Origin: Aplectana chamaeleonis
Lineage: Eukaryota; Nematoda; Chromadorea; Rhabditida; Cosmocercidae
DNA length: 64,000 nt
Assembly (NCBI GenBank): GCA_029168955.1
Contig: JAPDOI010000444.1
Location: forward strand, 62,001-126,000
Direction of reading: 5' to 3'
The position numbers were made by a program, and so were the translations under genes. Shown here in pieces: positions 34,703 through 45,480 of this stretch; position 1 is the first letter of the stretch; each line of letters opens with the position of its first letter. The notes under the pieces were generated by a model. It was not told where the DNA came from. It worked only from the letters and a program-made list of their open reading frames with translations, and searched no databases.

Positions 34703-34771
34703 ATGAATCGGAGAAAACTTGCTCTGCTCGTGCTCCTCGGCGTGGCAGTTACCCATTGCACTGACTATAAG
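34703..34771 (+). CDS. Locus C/D exon 1: signal peptide
   Basis: The 23-codon exon runs from ATG (M-N-R-R-K then LALLVLLGVAVTHC) to TAT-AAG|GTATGA, phase 0. The basic n-region, hydrophobic core and small residues before Thr-Asp-Tyr-Lys are a typical signal peptide. It matches locus B exon 1 in the LALLV..LGVA core. No acidic exon follows within 8 kb; the next acidic exon on this strand is at 43203. It has a matching phase and the same first residues (V-R-R-F-I-D against V-R-S-F-L-D) as the exon that follows the equivalent signal exon in locus B. I therefore join them, as an inference. Confidence 0.62.
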
Positions 34772-35222
34772 GTATGAACCTTGGACTACTTTAAATATAA
34801 CCTTGGACTACAACGTTAAAAGGAAATTAACGAGATTTCCTGTTTTTTTTTTTGAAATCGCCGACGCGCTGGTCAAGATGGTACCACTTGGTAAGCGAAG
34901 AACCGCCAATGCATGGAGATATGTCTTTTTAAAAATTGTGTCCGACTCTAAAGGTCTCCCTTCTGCAGACGAGCTTTCTTGGCCCTTTTTCTCTTCTCTC
35001 AATTATTGCATGAGAGCGAACCTAAAGGAACAGAGGCTGAGCAGGAAGGGAGGATTGATGCCACTGACTGAAATCCATGTAGTGTACGTTGAGTTCGAAA
35101 GATTTTCTGGGGGTCGCGTTGCATTGGCTTCTTGTTGTGATCGAGTTAAGGTGACTCCATCTTGAATATCGCCAACTAGGAGGTATTGAGGTTCGCGCTT
35201 GGTAGGTGTTATGCAGGTGGGC

Positions 35223-35713
35223 TCAAAGGCAGTGTTCACGATGATCTTCCTCCCCGAGTTTTTCACATAAAACAATACTTTGGCCTCCAAGTGTTACCGA
35301 AATTGCGAAGAAACGGCGAGAAACGCATTGAAACGTCGTATTTCAGTGACATTATTCAACAACAGGGACTAGTTGTTCGGTTGGATGAACATGTTCATGG
35401 TGGTTGTCATCGGTGGAAAATTGGGTCAATCGAAAATAGAAAAATATTCCATGCAAAGCTGGATTAGGTAGGGCCCTAAGGAAAGAACGGAGCAATAGAG
35501 AGTAGAGAATCGCAAAGGACGGGTCCAAAAAAGATTTCATTGTCACAACAAACACTTTCTTTGAACCTTAAGAGGCGGGGTGATACTTAAGGATTTCGTG
35601 TACTTCTGGTGGGTTTTCTCCAATTTCTCAATTATTTTAGGTCCACCCGGGGGACACTTAATCAATATAGCGAATAATCTCAGAATTGAAGATTATCGTG
35701 AACACTGCCTTAA
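35223..35713. mobile_element. TIR element, family 1 variant, in putative locus C/D intron
   Basis: The left end CAAAGGCAGTGTTCACGATG is at 35224 and the inverse ATCGTGAACACTGCCTTAA closes at 35713. It is the same variant as 5864-6342 (opposite orientation) and the interrupted copy at 9316. Confidence 0.72.
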
Positions 35714-36381
35714 CTTTATTATATGGAAATTACGAGATTCTTTTCTGAGGCTGGGCTATGTCTTTAGCAGACCCTCATACAGTCACATTGTGTTTTACCG
35801 GACACTATAACCCCTTTTACCGAAGAAATACTCTTCAGAACCATACAGGATTCCTTGTGCTAGCTACAGTGGACTTATGGTGTTCAGAAATCTCTGCATC
35901 AATATTTACAGGAATCGACGACCTGACGCACCCGTACATTACACTTTTTGTATTTCTAGGCTTTATTAATACTGGACAGATGAAGTGCGAATGATGGTTA
36001 AAGAGAAGAAGAAAATGTACCACGCTTACCTCGCTAATAAGACGGCCGAAAATTGGCCGAAATACCTTGATGTGAAGAAGTCAGTCAAGAGTGCAGTTGC
36101 GATAGCAAAGGCGACGCACTACGGAGAGCTGTATGAGAAGCTGGACATGCGTGACGGTAAACGTCTCGTTAACCGACTTGCGAAGTCCCACCAGCGTGGT
36201 ACTGAAGACATCGAGAAGTTCCACTGTGTTAATGGTCAGCTACTTATGGACCGTGGTAAGGCGATGAGGAGGTGGCGCGACTACTTCGAGAAAATCTCGA
36301 CGGAAGAATTCCCACAGGCGGTTCGGTTCGGCCTATCACCACCGAAGAAAGGAAAATGGCGTTGGGACGTATGAGGCCTGG

Positions 36382-37889
36382 GCCAGTAGCAATCCCCCGG
36401 AAGGTGGCAGCTACCGGCTGTCACTGCGTGGTGACTGGGTCAATCACGTCTCGGCTATCAATATGGACGGGCCGGCATAGAAATGCACAGGCGGCGCTCA
36501 AGTTTATGGCCATTGCAGTCAGCCACCTGGGAGCAGTGAGCGTTCTTTTGTGAGGTGGCTGACTGCAAGAAACGGGTGGTGACTTCGCTCACGGTCGCAG
36601 AGGAAAGAGAAATAGCGCGCGGAGCGAAGAGGAGCTGGGTCGATACCGCGGTCATAGGGTCGAGCACGTCCAATGGTGATGACATTTTGAGCCAAGTGCG
36701 CTCCAAGAAAGAGCAGTGGAGCGCTTTCGAACCGACCAGTCCGCTGTCCACTTATCACCCCAGCACAGCACGGCGGCCTATCTCGTTGTCTAGGTGGGCA
36801 AGGAAAAATTGGACCCGCCGGCTGGCGGCCATCCAGCTCCGCTGCCAGCTGATAGGATATGACAGGCGAAACGTTTAAAGGTTTTATTGATGTTTAAATG
36901 ATTCCTGGCGAAGATTAGTGGGAGATTAACGTCAAATTGTACGCAACTGTTATGAATACGTCTCGTTTATAGATTTCACGTGCTTTAGTCCTATGCTAAG
37001 CTCAACTTCCAATTCTTAAAAGTTGCTGTGGCCATATTCAACCATTTCAAATTTTTTTCCAATAATCGCTCACCGCAAATAAAATCAGATTTGCTTAGAA
37101 AGCCATCTAAGAACGATGGCTGAAAAACGGTTTTGTTTTTCAGAAAATGCATGAAACTTACGTGATCCGCGTGTACTAGTTACTAAATGCTGTATAATAG
37201 TTCATCTAATTGCGGCTTTTATCAAAACATCGTTTTCCCCTTTCGCTTCAAGTTAGCTTCTTCCTGTGTTGACTGGGGAGTGTGAAACAGACTAACGAGA
37301 AAAATAGTTCATAATTCAAAAAAAAAATCCTTTGGATTTTTCGGTACATTGTGACAAAAACAAGGGGTTCGCTCCTCGAAAACCATACTACAAAGTACTG
37401 TGTATCGTGGTTCAGTGGCAAGAGGTCTTCCAACAAAAAATTTTCAAAATCGTTTTTTGAATCTAACATTCCCTCGCTTTGATGATTTCCGAGAAAAATT
37501 CCGAAATCCCATCCTCCAAGGTTGGAAACTTATTGAATCTGAAAGATAGACACGTTTGCACGCTCCCGAAATCCATATTCACTTCTGCTAGTTTGATCAA
37601 AGTTACAATGAATACGAAGAACTGTGGAGGGAGTGTATGTAGGAAAACAGAAACAGTTCCTCACACATGAGCACGTGGCCTAGCGGTCTAAGGCGCTGTG
37701 TTGGGCATCCGTCTCGTAGATTGGTGCGGTGCTGGTTCAAATCCGTCGTAATTTGAGAGTTTTGCATTCAACGCTACTCTTCGAGAAAGACCCTCGTTCT
37801 AAGGTCGCAACCTTAGGAGGCATCTAGGCGTCACCGACCTCAGGTTGGCTTCCTCTTTGAAGTCACCACATTGGGGGATTCCTACTGGC
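36382..37889. mobile_element. 1508-bp TIR element inserted in the LINE, 5-bp target duplication
   Basis: The left TIR GCCAGTAGCAATCCCCC (36382-36398) and the right TIR GGGGGATTCCTACTGGC (37873-37889) are inverse with 16 of 17 matches. CCTGG flanks both sides (36377-36381 and 37890-37894). Removing the element and one CCTGG joins the LINE frame exactly as R-P-G|K-V-T-G-P-D-D, the expected RTE order. The interior has a 14-bp stem (GCAGTCAGCCACCT near 36517) and a tRNA-like sequence at 37669, and no transposase frame. The 17-bp TIR is unlike the three AAAGGCA families. Confidence 0.85.
37669..37757 (+). pseudogene. tRNA-like sequence (tRNA-Leu-type, probably SINE-derived)
   Basis: GTGGCCTAGCGGTCTAAGGCG gives a good box A with a D-arm (GCC...GGC), and GGTTCAAATCC is a box B at the expected distance for a tRNA with a long variable arm. 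The D-arm resembles tRNA-Leu. The acceptor, anticodon and T stems do not pair well, so it is not a functional tRNA gene. Confidence 0.6.
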
Positions 37890-39637
37890 CCTGGAAAGGT
37901 GACTGGTCCAGACGATCCGGCGGCAGAGATTTGGAAGCCGTGATGCTGGGATCCCACTGAATGGCTTGCGCAGTTCTTCGACCAGATCGTTGCCGAAAAG
38001 AAAGCGCCCAAAGACTGGCAGCGAAGTACAACCATTTTGATTTGGAAAAAGAAAGTCGATCCAGCGGAATAGGCGAACTACCGCTCAATACGTTTGCTGT
38101 CCCACACCATGAAAGTATTTGAACGCATCATCGATCGTAGAACTCGTGAAATCGTCGAGTTCACGAGCAATCAGTGTGGCTTTGTTATCAACTGTAGCAC
38201 GACGGACGCAATCCACGCTACGCGACTACTGATTGAGAAGCACCGCGAGAAACAGAAGCCAATACATCCAGCTTTTCTCGATTTAGAGAAGGCGTTTGAT
38301 AAAGTACTGCATGGAGTGATCTGGTTTGCGTTGCGGCGGCACGGTGTCCGAGAGGAACTCATAGACTGTGTTAAGGTCCCCTACACTGATCCAAAAAGTC
38401 GGGTCCAAGCTGCTGCCGGAGCTTCGGACGAATTCCCCATCTCGGTTAACGTGCACCAGGGATCTGCTTTGTCCGCCCTTCTGATTGTCATCGTGATGAA
38501 GACTATCACAGAAGACCTGCAGAGACCGGTGCCGTGGACGCTTTTGTATGTGGATGATGTGATGCTTGCATCTGAAGATAAATTGGATCTCTAGCGACAG
38601 GTGCAAGACTGGAGTGACCGATTGGCTCGTTATTGTCTCCGCGTCAACTTCAAGAAAACTGAGTATCTGACTACGGATAGAAAGGAGCGCGATTTCATCA
38701 ATTTCGATGGTACTGAGCTCCCGCGCACTGAAGTTTTTAAATACCTTGGTTTGACCATTACGTCTGACGGTAGTCTAGATAGCGAGGTCAACACTCGGGT
38801 CAGTGCTGTGTGGTTGAAATAGCGGTCAACGACTGGAGTGCTATGCGACAAGAAAATGCCCGACCGTCTAAAGTCGAAGATTTACCGAAATGTCGTCCGG
38901 CCTGTCGCGCTGTATGCAGCAGTGTGCTGGCCTGCCACCAAAGAGGCAGAGCGAAGGCCTTGTGTAATGGAGACGAAAATGCTACGCTGGACAGCGGGTG
39001 TCACTCGCTTGGACCACATCACGAACGACGACATCCGGAAGCGTTTTGTTATCGCTCCGATTTTCGAGAAACTGCGCGAATCTCGATTGCGATGGTATGG
39101 ACATGTTCTTCGCGCTGGAAGTGGCACCGTTTGCAAGGCTGGGCTCAACCTCGACGTGCCTGGAAAAAGACCCAAAGGGCGGCCAAGACAGCGGTGGCTC
39201 GATACGCTGCACACCGATTTGAAATTGCCGGCGTGCACCCTGACCAGGCTTATGACAGGGAAAAATGGCGCCAGCGCATAAGAAAAGCAGACCCCGCATT
39301 GGAGCGGGACAGACGCTGAAAAAGAAGAAGAAGAAGGTCATCTTGAATACTATTACCTTTGTTAGGAAACAACCAGAAAATTCTTCTCCCCCTGCCAACC
39401 TGTGTGTCAGATTCCTGATTGGCATGGAATAATATATCCGATATGGCTTCTGGTTGTAGGCTTTCTAGGCTTTCCCTTTTTTGATGAAACTCAGATTCCA
39501 GCCTTCTGGCTGAACTGAGCAACAATAATAACATAGCAGAAGTTAGAGAAGCTTTTGCAGTCGTTATTACGTAGGATCGAGCATAGCAACTTTCCCTTTT
39601 CTATGGAATCGCCTCCCAAAGGACTTCACCATTAAAC

Positions 39638-40148
39638 TTCAAAGGCAGCAGACACGCTCAAAAATGGTATCGATTTCATGACATAAATCAAAGATTTGGA
39701 GCTGGTTCTATTAGAACTGACGAGAAAACGAACGAAAACTGTGTGCGAATAGAGGAATAATGGTTATTTTGTTATCGGGTGGAAGTGGACGAGTTACTCA
39801 GCGCCCGGTGGAAACAGCGAATATTAGCAACAAAACGGTTTAGATAGAGAAGTTGATATACTTTTACAGCCTGTACTGGAACGTTCACCTCCTTGGGAGC
39901 TTTTAAAACCAGCCAAAGTGGCCTTATGGCCGTATTGGTACTACTAATCTAGACTAGTTTGTATTTTGGGGCGGGATCGTAGAAGCTGAGGGGCGGGGTT
40001 GCAGAAATTTTTCGGTTTGCAATGCTAAAATTTAGTTTTTTGACTCGTTTTTGACGCTTCCAACGGCGTGAGGTTCTACTAAGGGCCATACGACCCGAAT
40101 AGCGTAGTTATCTCAACAACTTTTTCGAGCGTGTCTGCTGCCTCTGAA
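39638..40148. mobile_element. TIR element, family 3 (AAAGGCAGCAGACACGCTC ends)
   Basis: The left end TTCAAAGGCAGCAGACACGC is at 39638 and the right end GAGCGTGTCTGCTGCCTCTGAA closes at about 40148. It has the family 3 body with CCAACGGCGTGAGGTTCTAC and AGGGCCATACGACCC. Confidence 0.72.
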
Positions 40149-40583
40149 GGCAGCATACACGCTCGCAAACGTGATTAAGATACCTTCAGAAATATAAAGG
40201 TATGGCTCAGATTACAACGCCTACGCATTTCGAAGCGTCAAAAACGACCCACAATGCCGTTACAGGAGTAGCAAGCTTGGCCCCGCCCGTATTTTCATGC
40301 CCCTGTATTTGCCCTTTTCCTGCATCGCAAGGTTGCTGGGTCATTTTCACGGTTTGTACTGTTGGTGGATTGCCTAACAAGTGAACCGCGCACATCACTG
40401 ACGGCGAAGATGACCAAGCACAGGGGGCGTGAAAATACGGGCGGGGTCGAACTTGATACTCCTGTAACGGCATAGTAGGTCGTTTTCGACGCTTCAAAAT
40501 GCGAAGACATTATGTTGTGAACCATACGGTTCGGTTCACATCGTTATCCCAACCACGCTTACGAGCGTGTATTCTGCCTTTGA
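40146..40583. mobile_element. TIR element, family 3 variant
   Basis: TGAAGGCAGCATACACGCTC begins at about 40145, end to end with the previous element. The inverse GAGCGTGTATTCTGCCTTTGAA closes at 40583. Confidence 0.62.
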
Positions 40584-41040
40584 AGGCAAAAAGTTGCTGA
40601 GATAACTACGCTACTTGGGTCGTATGGCCCCCTAGTAAAACGCTCACGCAGTTGGAGGCGTCGAAAACAAGTCAAAACTAGTAATTTTAAGCAATGCAAA
40701 TCGAAATTTCGTCAGCCGCCCCATGAGCTTCGCCATCCCCCCAATATACGAGTACTGTCACTTCGGCTGATTTTAAAGCATCCAACGAGGTGAGCGTTCT
40801 AGTACAGTCTTTAAGATTCTAAAAGCTCCGCTATCTCAGTCGTTTAGTAGTTAGTATTCGTCATTTCAACCGCTCGGGCATAGCTCGTCCAATTTTACAC
40901 CATAACAAAAGCAGTCGTTATTACTGTGTCTGCATTCAGTTTTCGTCGGGTTTTTCGTCAGTTTCCATTAATACCAGCTTCATGCCTTCGATTCATGTCA
41001 TAAAATCGATACCATTTTTGAGCGTGTCTGCTCCCCTCAA
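40580..41040. mobile_element. TIR element, family 3
   Basis: TGAAGGCAAAAAGTTGCTGA at 40581 begins the element. The right end GAGCGTGTCTGCTCCCCTCAA closes at 41040. The body shares GTCGTATGGCCCC and ATAAAATCGATACCATTTTT with 63204-63625. Confidence 0.62.
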
Positions 41041-42320
41041 AGGCAACATACACGCTCACAAACATTGTCGGGATTACACTACTAAAAGGCCCCCATGGCT
41101 CCTTCCATGTCGTCATCGACGTTCAAAGCGCTGAAAACTATCCAGTGTGCCAGTGTTTGAGCAGTCCCGTCTCGTAAGCGTGCGAAACTCCACCCCGGGA
41201 CAGGGGCTCTCTGCACGCCGAGGGAGGAATTGTCCTGCCTTTCGCGGCTCTAGTTCCACTCAGGACCACCTCGATGGCGTTGAGTGGCGAGACGTTTCAA
41301 ACTGCAAAAACGGGACAGCTCCTCCCTCGGTGTTTAGACAGCCCCTGTCCCCTCCATCCCTACGAGCAACAAAATGAAAAGTGGAACTTGAAAAATCGAG
41401 TGATAACCTGGAGCGACAGCAGTATTTGAAGGGAGTGTGCAAGAGAAACAGCTTTATTTACGTGAATACAACATGTCTACTCACCGGTGAAATGCTCTAT
41501 TTCAGAAGCCAGCCGGAGTAGCGCGGCATTCCTTTAGTGAATGGGATTTAATCTATTTGTAAACATGTTACAATCAGGTAAATCAAGCTGTTTCTGTCGC
41601 AGACTCCCACTCGATAGTGCTTCCACTCTTTAAGGCACAGTCCAGGCTCAGGGGCGAAACCTGAGATTTCCACATAGTTGTGGAGTAGACCCACCACCTA
41701 TAGCACCTGCCAAGTGCAAGCTCTGGATTTCTCCGATGACGTGAGATATAGGAGGAATCCAGCCTGGGGAGCCCACATCAGGAAGCCACTTTGGCACGCC
41801 CCTCTTACGATCTTTAGAGCTCAACAGTGGCGAGATGAGCGTTGGTTTCCGGAAAACGGCCCCGTTCTCCCCTTCATTCTCAGTCTCTCTCTTTATTCAG
41901 GTCGGCTCGCATACATAGGTTGCAAATTCAGAAAGTTACATGCCTCGGAAAACTCGTCCACCATGCTTCCGCAGCTCAATTTTTGAAGGGCCATAACTCT
42001 GTTCCCAGGGGTTGTTGAACGATTCCAGAGATATCATTGGAATCAGCGTGGAATCGTTTCAAGATAGGCAGAAAATCTGAAAAAACGTATCTGAGGTTGG
42101 ACGGTGCCTTCAATTCTCGCATGTTTTCTCAAGTTTCTCTTTTCATTTTGTTACTCGTAGGGGCGGAGTTTTGCGGGCTAGCGAGACGGGATTGCTCAAA
42201 TGCTGTCACACTGGATAGTTTTCAACGCTTCAAACGTCGTTGACGACATTGGAGGAGCCATGAGCGCCTATTAATAATAGAATCTCGACTATGTTTGTGA
42301 GCGTGTAGGCTGCCTTTAAT
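41038..42320. mobile_element. TIR element, family 3, split by a family 2 insertion
   Basis: The left end TCAAAGGCAACATACACGCTC is at 41038 and the right end GAGCGTGTAGGCTGCCTTTAA near 42320. The element at 41629-42114 sits inside it. A hydrophobic reading at 42121-42243 falls in this element and is not taken as a signal exon. Confidence 0.52.
41629..42114. mobile_element. TIR element, family 2, nested
   Basis: TTTAAGGCACAGTCCAGGCTC at 41629 and GAGGTTGGACGGTGCCTTCAA closing at 42114. It shares its body with 48125-48610 (GGAGGAATCCAGCCTGGGGA and AACTCGTCCACCATGCTTCC). Confidence 0.72.
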
Positions 42321-43202
42321 ATCGAGCTTACACCTCACCGCAATGTAAGAAGGACACGGTGCAGTTGCGGTCACACACTATAAATACGGTGGAAAACGTG
42401 GCTCTTTGCCAAATTTCATTATCGGTTGACAGCACAGCTGATTTTCTGGGTGAGTTACGGTTTCTCTTTCTTATTCACGCGTTCCTTCTCCTTTTTTGTT
42501 TCTGACTCTTATATTGTTACGAAAGGGGGGGGGGCTCTTCTTAATGACTGGAGGAGAAATGCCGAACCAGGCATATTGCCATTAGATAGTAGTAGTAGAA
42601 TAGCTCGCGAGTAAACACGTCAGTCTGTTGTTTGACACTTCATTTGAGTTTTCCATTTCACGTCCGTTGTGGCAATCGGTCTGGTCCGGCAATTCGTGCT
42701 TACTTTTTCAGTGTGTGATAAAAATTTGAAATTTTTCGATTTCAAAACAGCGTTTTGAAAAAAAAACACTTCGAAGCCCGAACAAACGGCTAGTTCCCCC
42801 ACCCCCCACGCACTAAGAATAGCCCCTATTCACAATATTCAAACGGTCAGAAACAAAATTGATGGCCGTGCTGTCGATCGATAATGAAATCTGGCAAAGG
42901 ACCAGGTTTTCCACCGTAGTTGTAGCGTGTGACCGCAACCGCACCAAGTGTATACTTTCAACATTGCGGTAAACTGTAAGTGAGATTGCTACAAGGAAGC
43001 CCAGATCCGAGTTGAAAGATCTCGATTCAGCCACGCGTTCGTAACCGATTTTATTAAGACTTCGTAGTTTTCCTTGAAAATTGCCATGAAGTTGTGAACA
43101 TGGAAATACTTGCTTCCAAAATGGCATCCGTTCACCGCCGATCAGAACCAAAACAGAAGTGCCGATTGCCTTGTACGAATTTCCAAAAACAAATATTTTC
43201 AG
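42321..43202. other. Stretch between TIR cluster and acidic exon D
   Basis: It contains a TATA-like word at 42380-42387 but no signal-peptide exon after it, which favours treating 43203-43922 as the second exon of the gene starting at 34703. A G-run (GGGGGGGGGG near 42527) is present. No gene is called on the minus strand. Confidence 0.35.
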
Positions 43203-43922
43203 GTCAGGCGCTTCATCGATACTAGCGGCAAAATTCTCCAGAAAAGGAGCGTGAACATTACTAACGGCACTGTCGTGGCTAGGGCACGCCGGCTTTTCCT
43301 TGGTGACAAAGATGACAGCAACCACCACGATGGCGTGATCGCTGCGAAGACACGCCGTGTTTATTTCGTTGATGACAGCAACAGCGACGATGACAATGAT
43401 GTGTTCGTTAAGAGGTCGCGACGGAATTACTTCATAGATGAGAGCGACAGCGACGATGATAATGACGTTTTGGTTGCGAGGTCACGCCGGCATTACTTCG
43501 TGGATGACAGCGATAGCGACGATGACGATGACGATGACGTGTTCGTTACGAGATCACGGCGGAACTACTTCATAGATGACAGCGATAGCGACGATGACGA
43601 TGACGCATTCGTTACGAGGTCACGTCGCAATCATTTTCTTGATGAGTACGACAGCAGCGACGAATCCATAACGAATAGACGCCGGAATTATGGGTATGGC
43701 GTCAATGAAGACTCTACCAGCAAATACGAGGATACTTCTGAGGACAGTAAAGAAGCCACTTCCGTGAGACGCCGTTACGACAGTGACGACAGTGAAGATA
43801 GTGACGAGGTTGCCCACAAGGAACACCAAAATATCGAGTTAATAACCATTGATATCACGTTGTGGTTCAAGTTACATGAAATGAAAGTGCCTTTTCATGA
43901 TGCATTAATAGCAATTATATAA
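43203..43922 (+). CDS. Locus C/D exon 2: acidic protein with 22-residue R-x-R-R-bounded repeats
   Basis: The acceptor AATATTTTCAG ends at 43202. The frame is phase 0 from V-R-R-F-I-D to TAA at 43920-43922, 239 residues. Basic sites end at exon residues 30 (RARR), 52 (KTRR), 74, 96, 120 and 142 (all RSRR), spaced 22, 22, 22, 24 and 22. Each is followed by a unit of the form N/H-Y-F-x-D-(D/E)-S-D-S-D(n)-(V/A)-(F/L)-V. RARR and RSRR fit the furin-type consensus R-x-(K/R)-R. After residue 150 the repeats decay (NRRRNYGYG, SVRRRYDSDD). The C terminus lacks a clear D-x-L-x-H motif, though I-D-I-T-L-W-F-K-L-H may be a diverged form. If joined to 34703-34771 the product has 262 residues. It is a secreted precursor by inference; function is unknown. 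Confidence 0.75.
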   Translation, partial: VRRFIDTSGKILQKRSVNITNGTVVARARRLFLGDKDDSNHHDGVIAAKTRRVYFVDDSNSDDDNDVFVKRSRRNYFIDESDSDDDNDVLVARSRRHYFVDDSDSDDDDDDDVFVTRSRRNYFIDDSDSDDDDDAFVTRSRRNHFLDEYDSSDESITNRRRNYGYGVNEDSTSKYEDTSEDSKEATSVRRRYDSDDSEDSDEVAHKEHQNIELITIDITLWFKLHEMKVPFHDALIAII

Positions 43923-44639
43923 TACCTATCTCATATATCTACCACCTCAACCAAAGTTTTGAAATTCGATTCCCTCAGAGCCCCAGAATAATTTTCGCAA
44001 TTTCTTTTCCTGCATAATTGTGACCATGTTCTTCCTTGCTGGAGGGGTGTTATGTTTCGGACCTCAAATCTGCATAGCATAATCGATGGGGAAGTAAGTA
44101 CTCCTTCATTGACCTGAAGCTATCAGGGGTGGTAGAAATTGGTGTTCTAACGCGACATAACCGCGAACTTTTGTTTGCAGATGTGACACCAGGAGTGGTA
44201 CATAAAGGATTTGAAAACGCGAATAAACTGCGAGCTGACAGAAAACATGGAAATAGTGTATGAATGAGGAAGATGGATACCTTTCGAAAAACTCCGAAGG
44301 TTGTTCGGGAGTTATCAATCTTTCTCTGCATTCACACACTATTTACATTCTCTCTGTGAGACCACTGACTGACTCTTCGTTAGATTGGTTTGCTACCTTC
44401 TCACATTAATTTTTTTGAATATCGAACAGTTTCGAATGAGTGTTTAGTCAATACACTGGAGGACCAGGTCCTTCCCTTTTAATAATTATTGGAACACTCG
44501 TCGTAGATAACAGCTAGGAGCCAGAAGGAGCTCCGATGCATTCTGCCATTGAAGAGGAAATGAGAGTTATCCGATTAGTGGGCATTCGAATGGGACAACT
44601 ATAGCATTCATGCACGCTCATTGAAGGCACAGGTTACCC

Positions 44640-45405
44640 AGAAATTTATTCTCCAGGTTTGTCCTTATCTTAGAGAGGGTCACACTCTGATCACAATTTT
44701 ACTTTTGAAATCGCCCAAGACCCCGTACGAGCGGGGATATGGCTCCTAGAATGTTCCTGTATTTTGAGGGTAAACATTTAGTGGACGAGTTGACTCAGGC
44801 CTGTATTTCTCTTGATTCGCAGACGCGGCACGAGAGCAGAGCAGGATGAGGAGATAGATCGGAAAGGGAGGAAAGAACGATGATTGGTTGAAAATCATCC
44901 ACCCGTCCAGCGGCTATTGAGATCGAAATTCAGAACGGGGGGCGGGATAGGGCCCTCAGATATAAATTTTGAGATTTTTGTGTAATTGTGTAGATGACCC
45001 CTCCTGTATAACACGTGCCAAATGCGAAATCTCAATTCCTTCAAATAAGCGAGATATAAGCGACCACCAGGGGCCCGACCCCCTCCAGCCACCACCACAG
45101 GCCCGGCCCCTTTCCTGATTTTCGATCTCAATAACTGCTAGATGGATGGATGACTCTCAACCATGTCGTCGTTCTCCATTCCTTTTCAGATGTACCTCCT
45201 CATCCTGTTCTGCTATCGTGCCGCGACTGCGAATCAAGATAATTACAGGTCTGAGTTAACTCGTCCACCAAATTTTCGCCCTCGAAATACAGGCGCATTC
45301 TAGGAGCCACATCTCCGCTCGTACGGGGTCTTGGGCGATTTCAGAAGTACCATTGTGATCAGAGTGTGACCTTCTCCAAGATAAGGACAAAACCTGAAAT
45401 ATATT
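44640..45405. mobile_element. Foldback element with about 200-bp arms
   Basis: The left arm (GTTTGTCCTTATCTTAGAGA, ACCCCGTACGAGCGGGGATA, CGCAGACGCGGCACGAGAGC) and the right arm carrying the inverse of each (45190-45396) enclose an inner core. The short hydrophobic reading that starts at ATG 45190 lies in the right arm and is rejected as a signal exon. Confidence 0.75.
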
Positions 45406-45480
45406 TTTGTGCATGTCCTGTATCTTTAAGAGGAGGGCAGGGAGCCGCTCCGCGTCTTTCGAAAAAGCGTCGGATCAGAA

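Larger units (their letters stand above)
35976..39339 (+). pseudogene. Degenerate RTE-like LINE, 5'-truncated, split by a TIR element
   Basis: The + strand codes, in pieces, the linker region (from V-K-E-K-K-K-M-Y-H-A-Y at about 35985) up to T-T-E-E-R-K-M-A-L-G-R-M-R-P-G at 36381. After the insertion it codes the reverse transcriptase core: K-V-T-G-P-D-D at about 37895, FLDLEKAFD near 38275, QGSALSALL near 38460 and the catalytic YVDD at 38547-38558. It then codes the C-terminal region (R-L-R-W-Y-G-H-V-L-R and G-R-P-R-Q-R-W near 39085-39195). Stops interrupt it near 37940, 38070 and 38592. The apurinic endonuclease domain is absent, so it is 5'-truncated. It ends in a short AAGAAGAAG run at 39320-39337, as RTE elements often end in simple repeats. 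It lies inside the putative locus C/D intron. Confidence 0.85.

Noticed and set aside
37669..37757. Functional tRNA gene
   Set aside because: A and B boxes are good, but the acceptor, anticodon and T stems do not pair.
38982..39425. Minus-strand frames opposite the LINE
   Set aside because: Shadows of the reverse transcriptase C-terminal region on the + strand.
42121..42243. Hydrophobic start (M-F-S-Q-V-S-L-F-I-L-L-L-V-G) that could be a signal exon for 43203
   Set aside because: It lies within a family 3 TIR element body, has no suitable donor in phase, and lies upstream of the only nearby TATA-like word.
42380..42387. TATAAATA as a promoter for the acidic exon at 43203
   Set aside because: No acceptor plus ATG plus signal exon follows at the distance seen in the other loci; the signal exon at 34703 fits better.
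45190..45248. TTTTCAG|ATG followed by M-Y-L-L-I-L-F-C and a donor, resembling a signal-peptide exon
   Set aside because: It falls in the right arm of a foldback element; the left arm carries the inverse of the same sequence.
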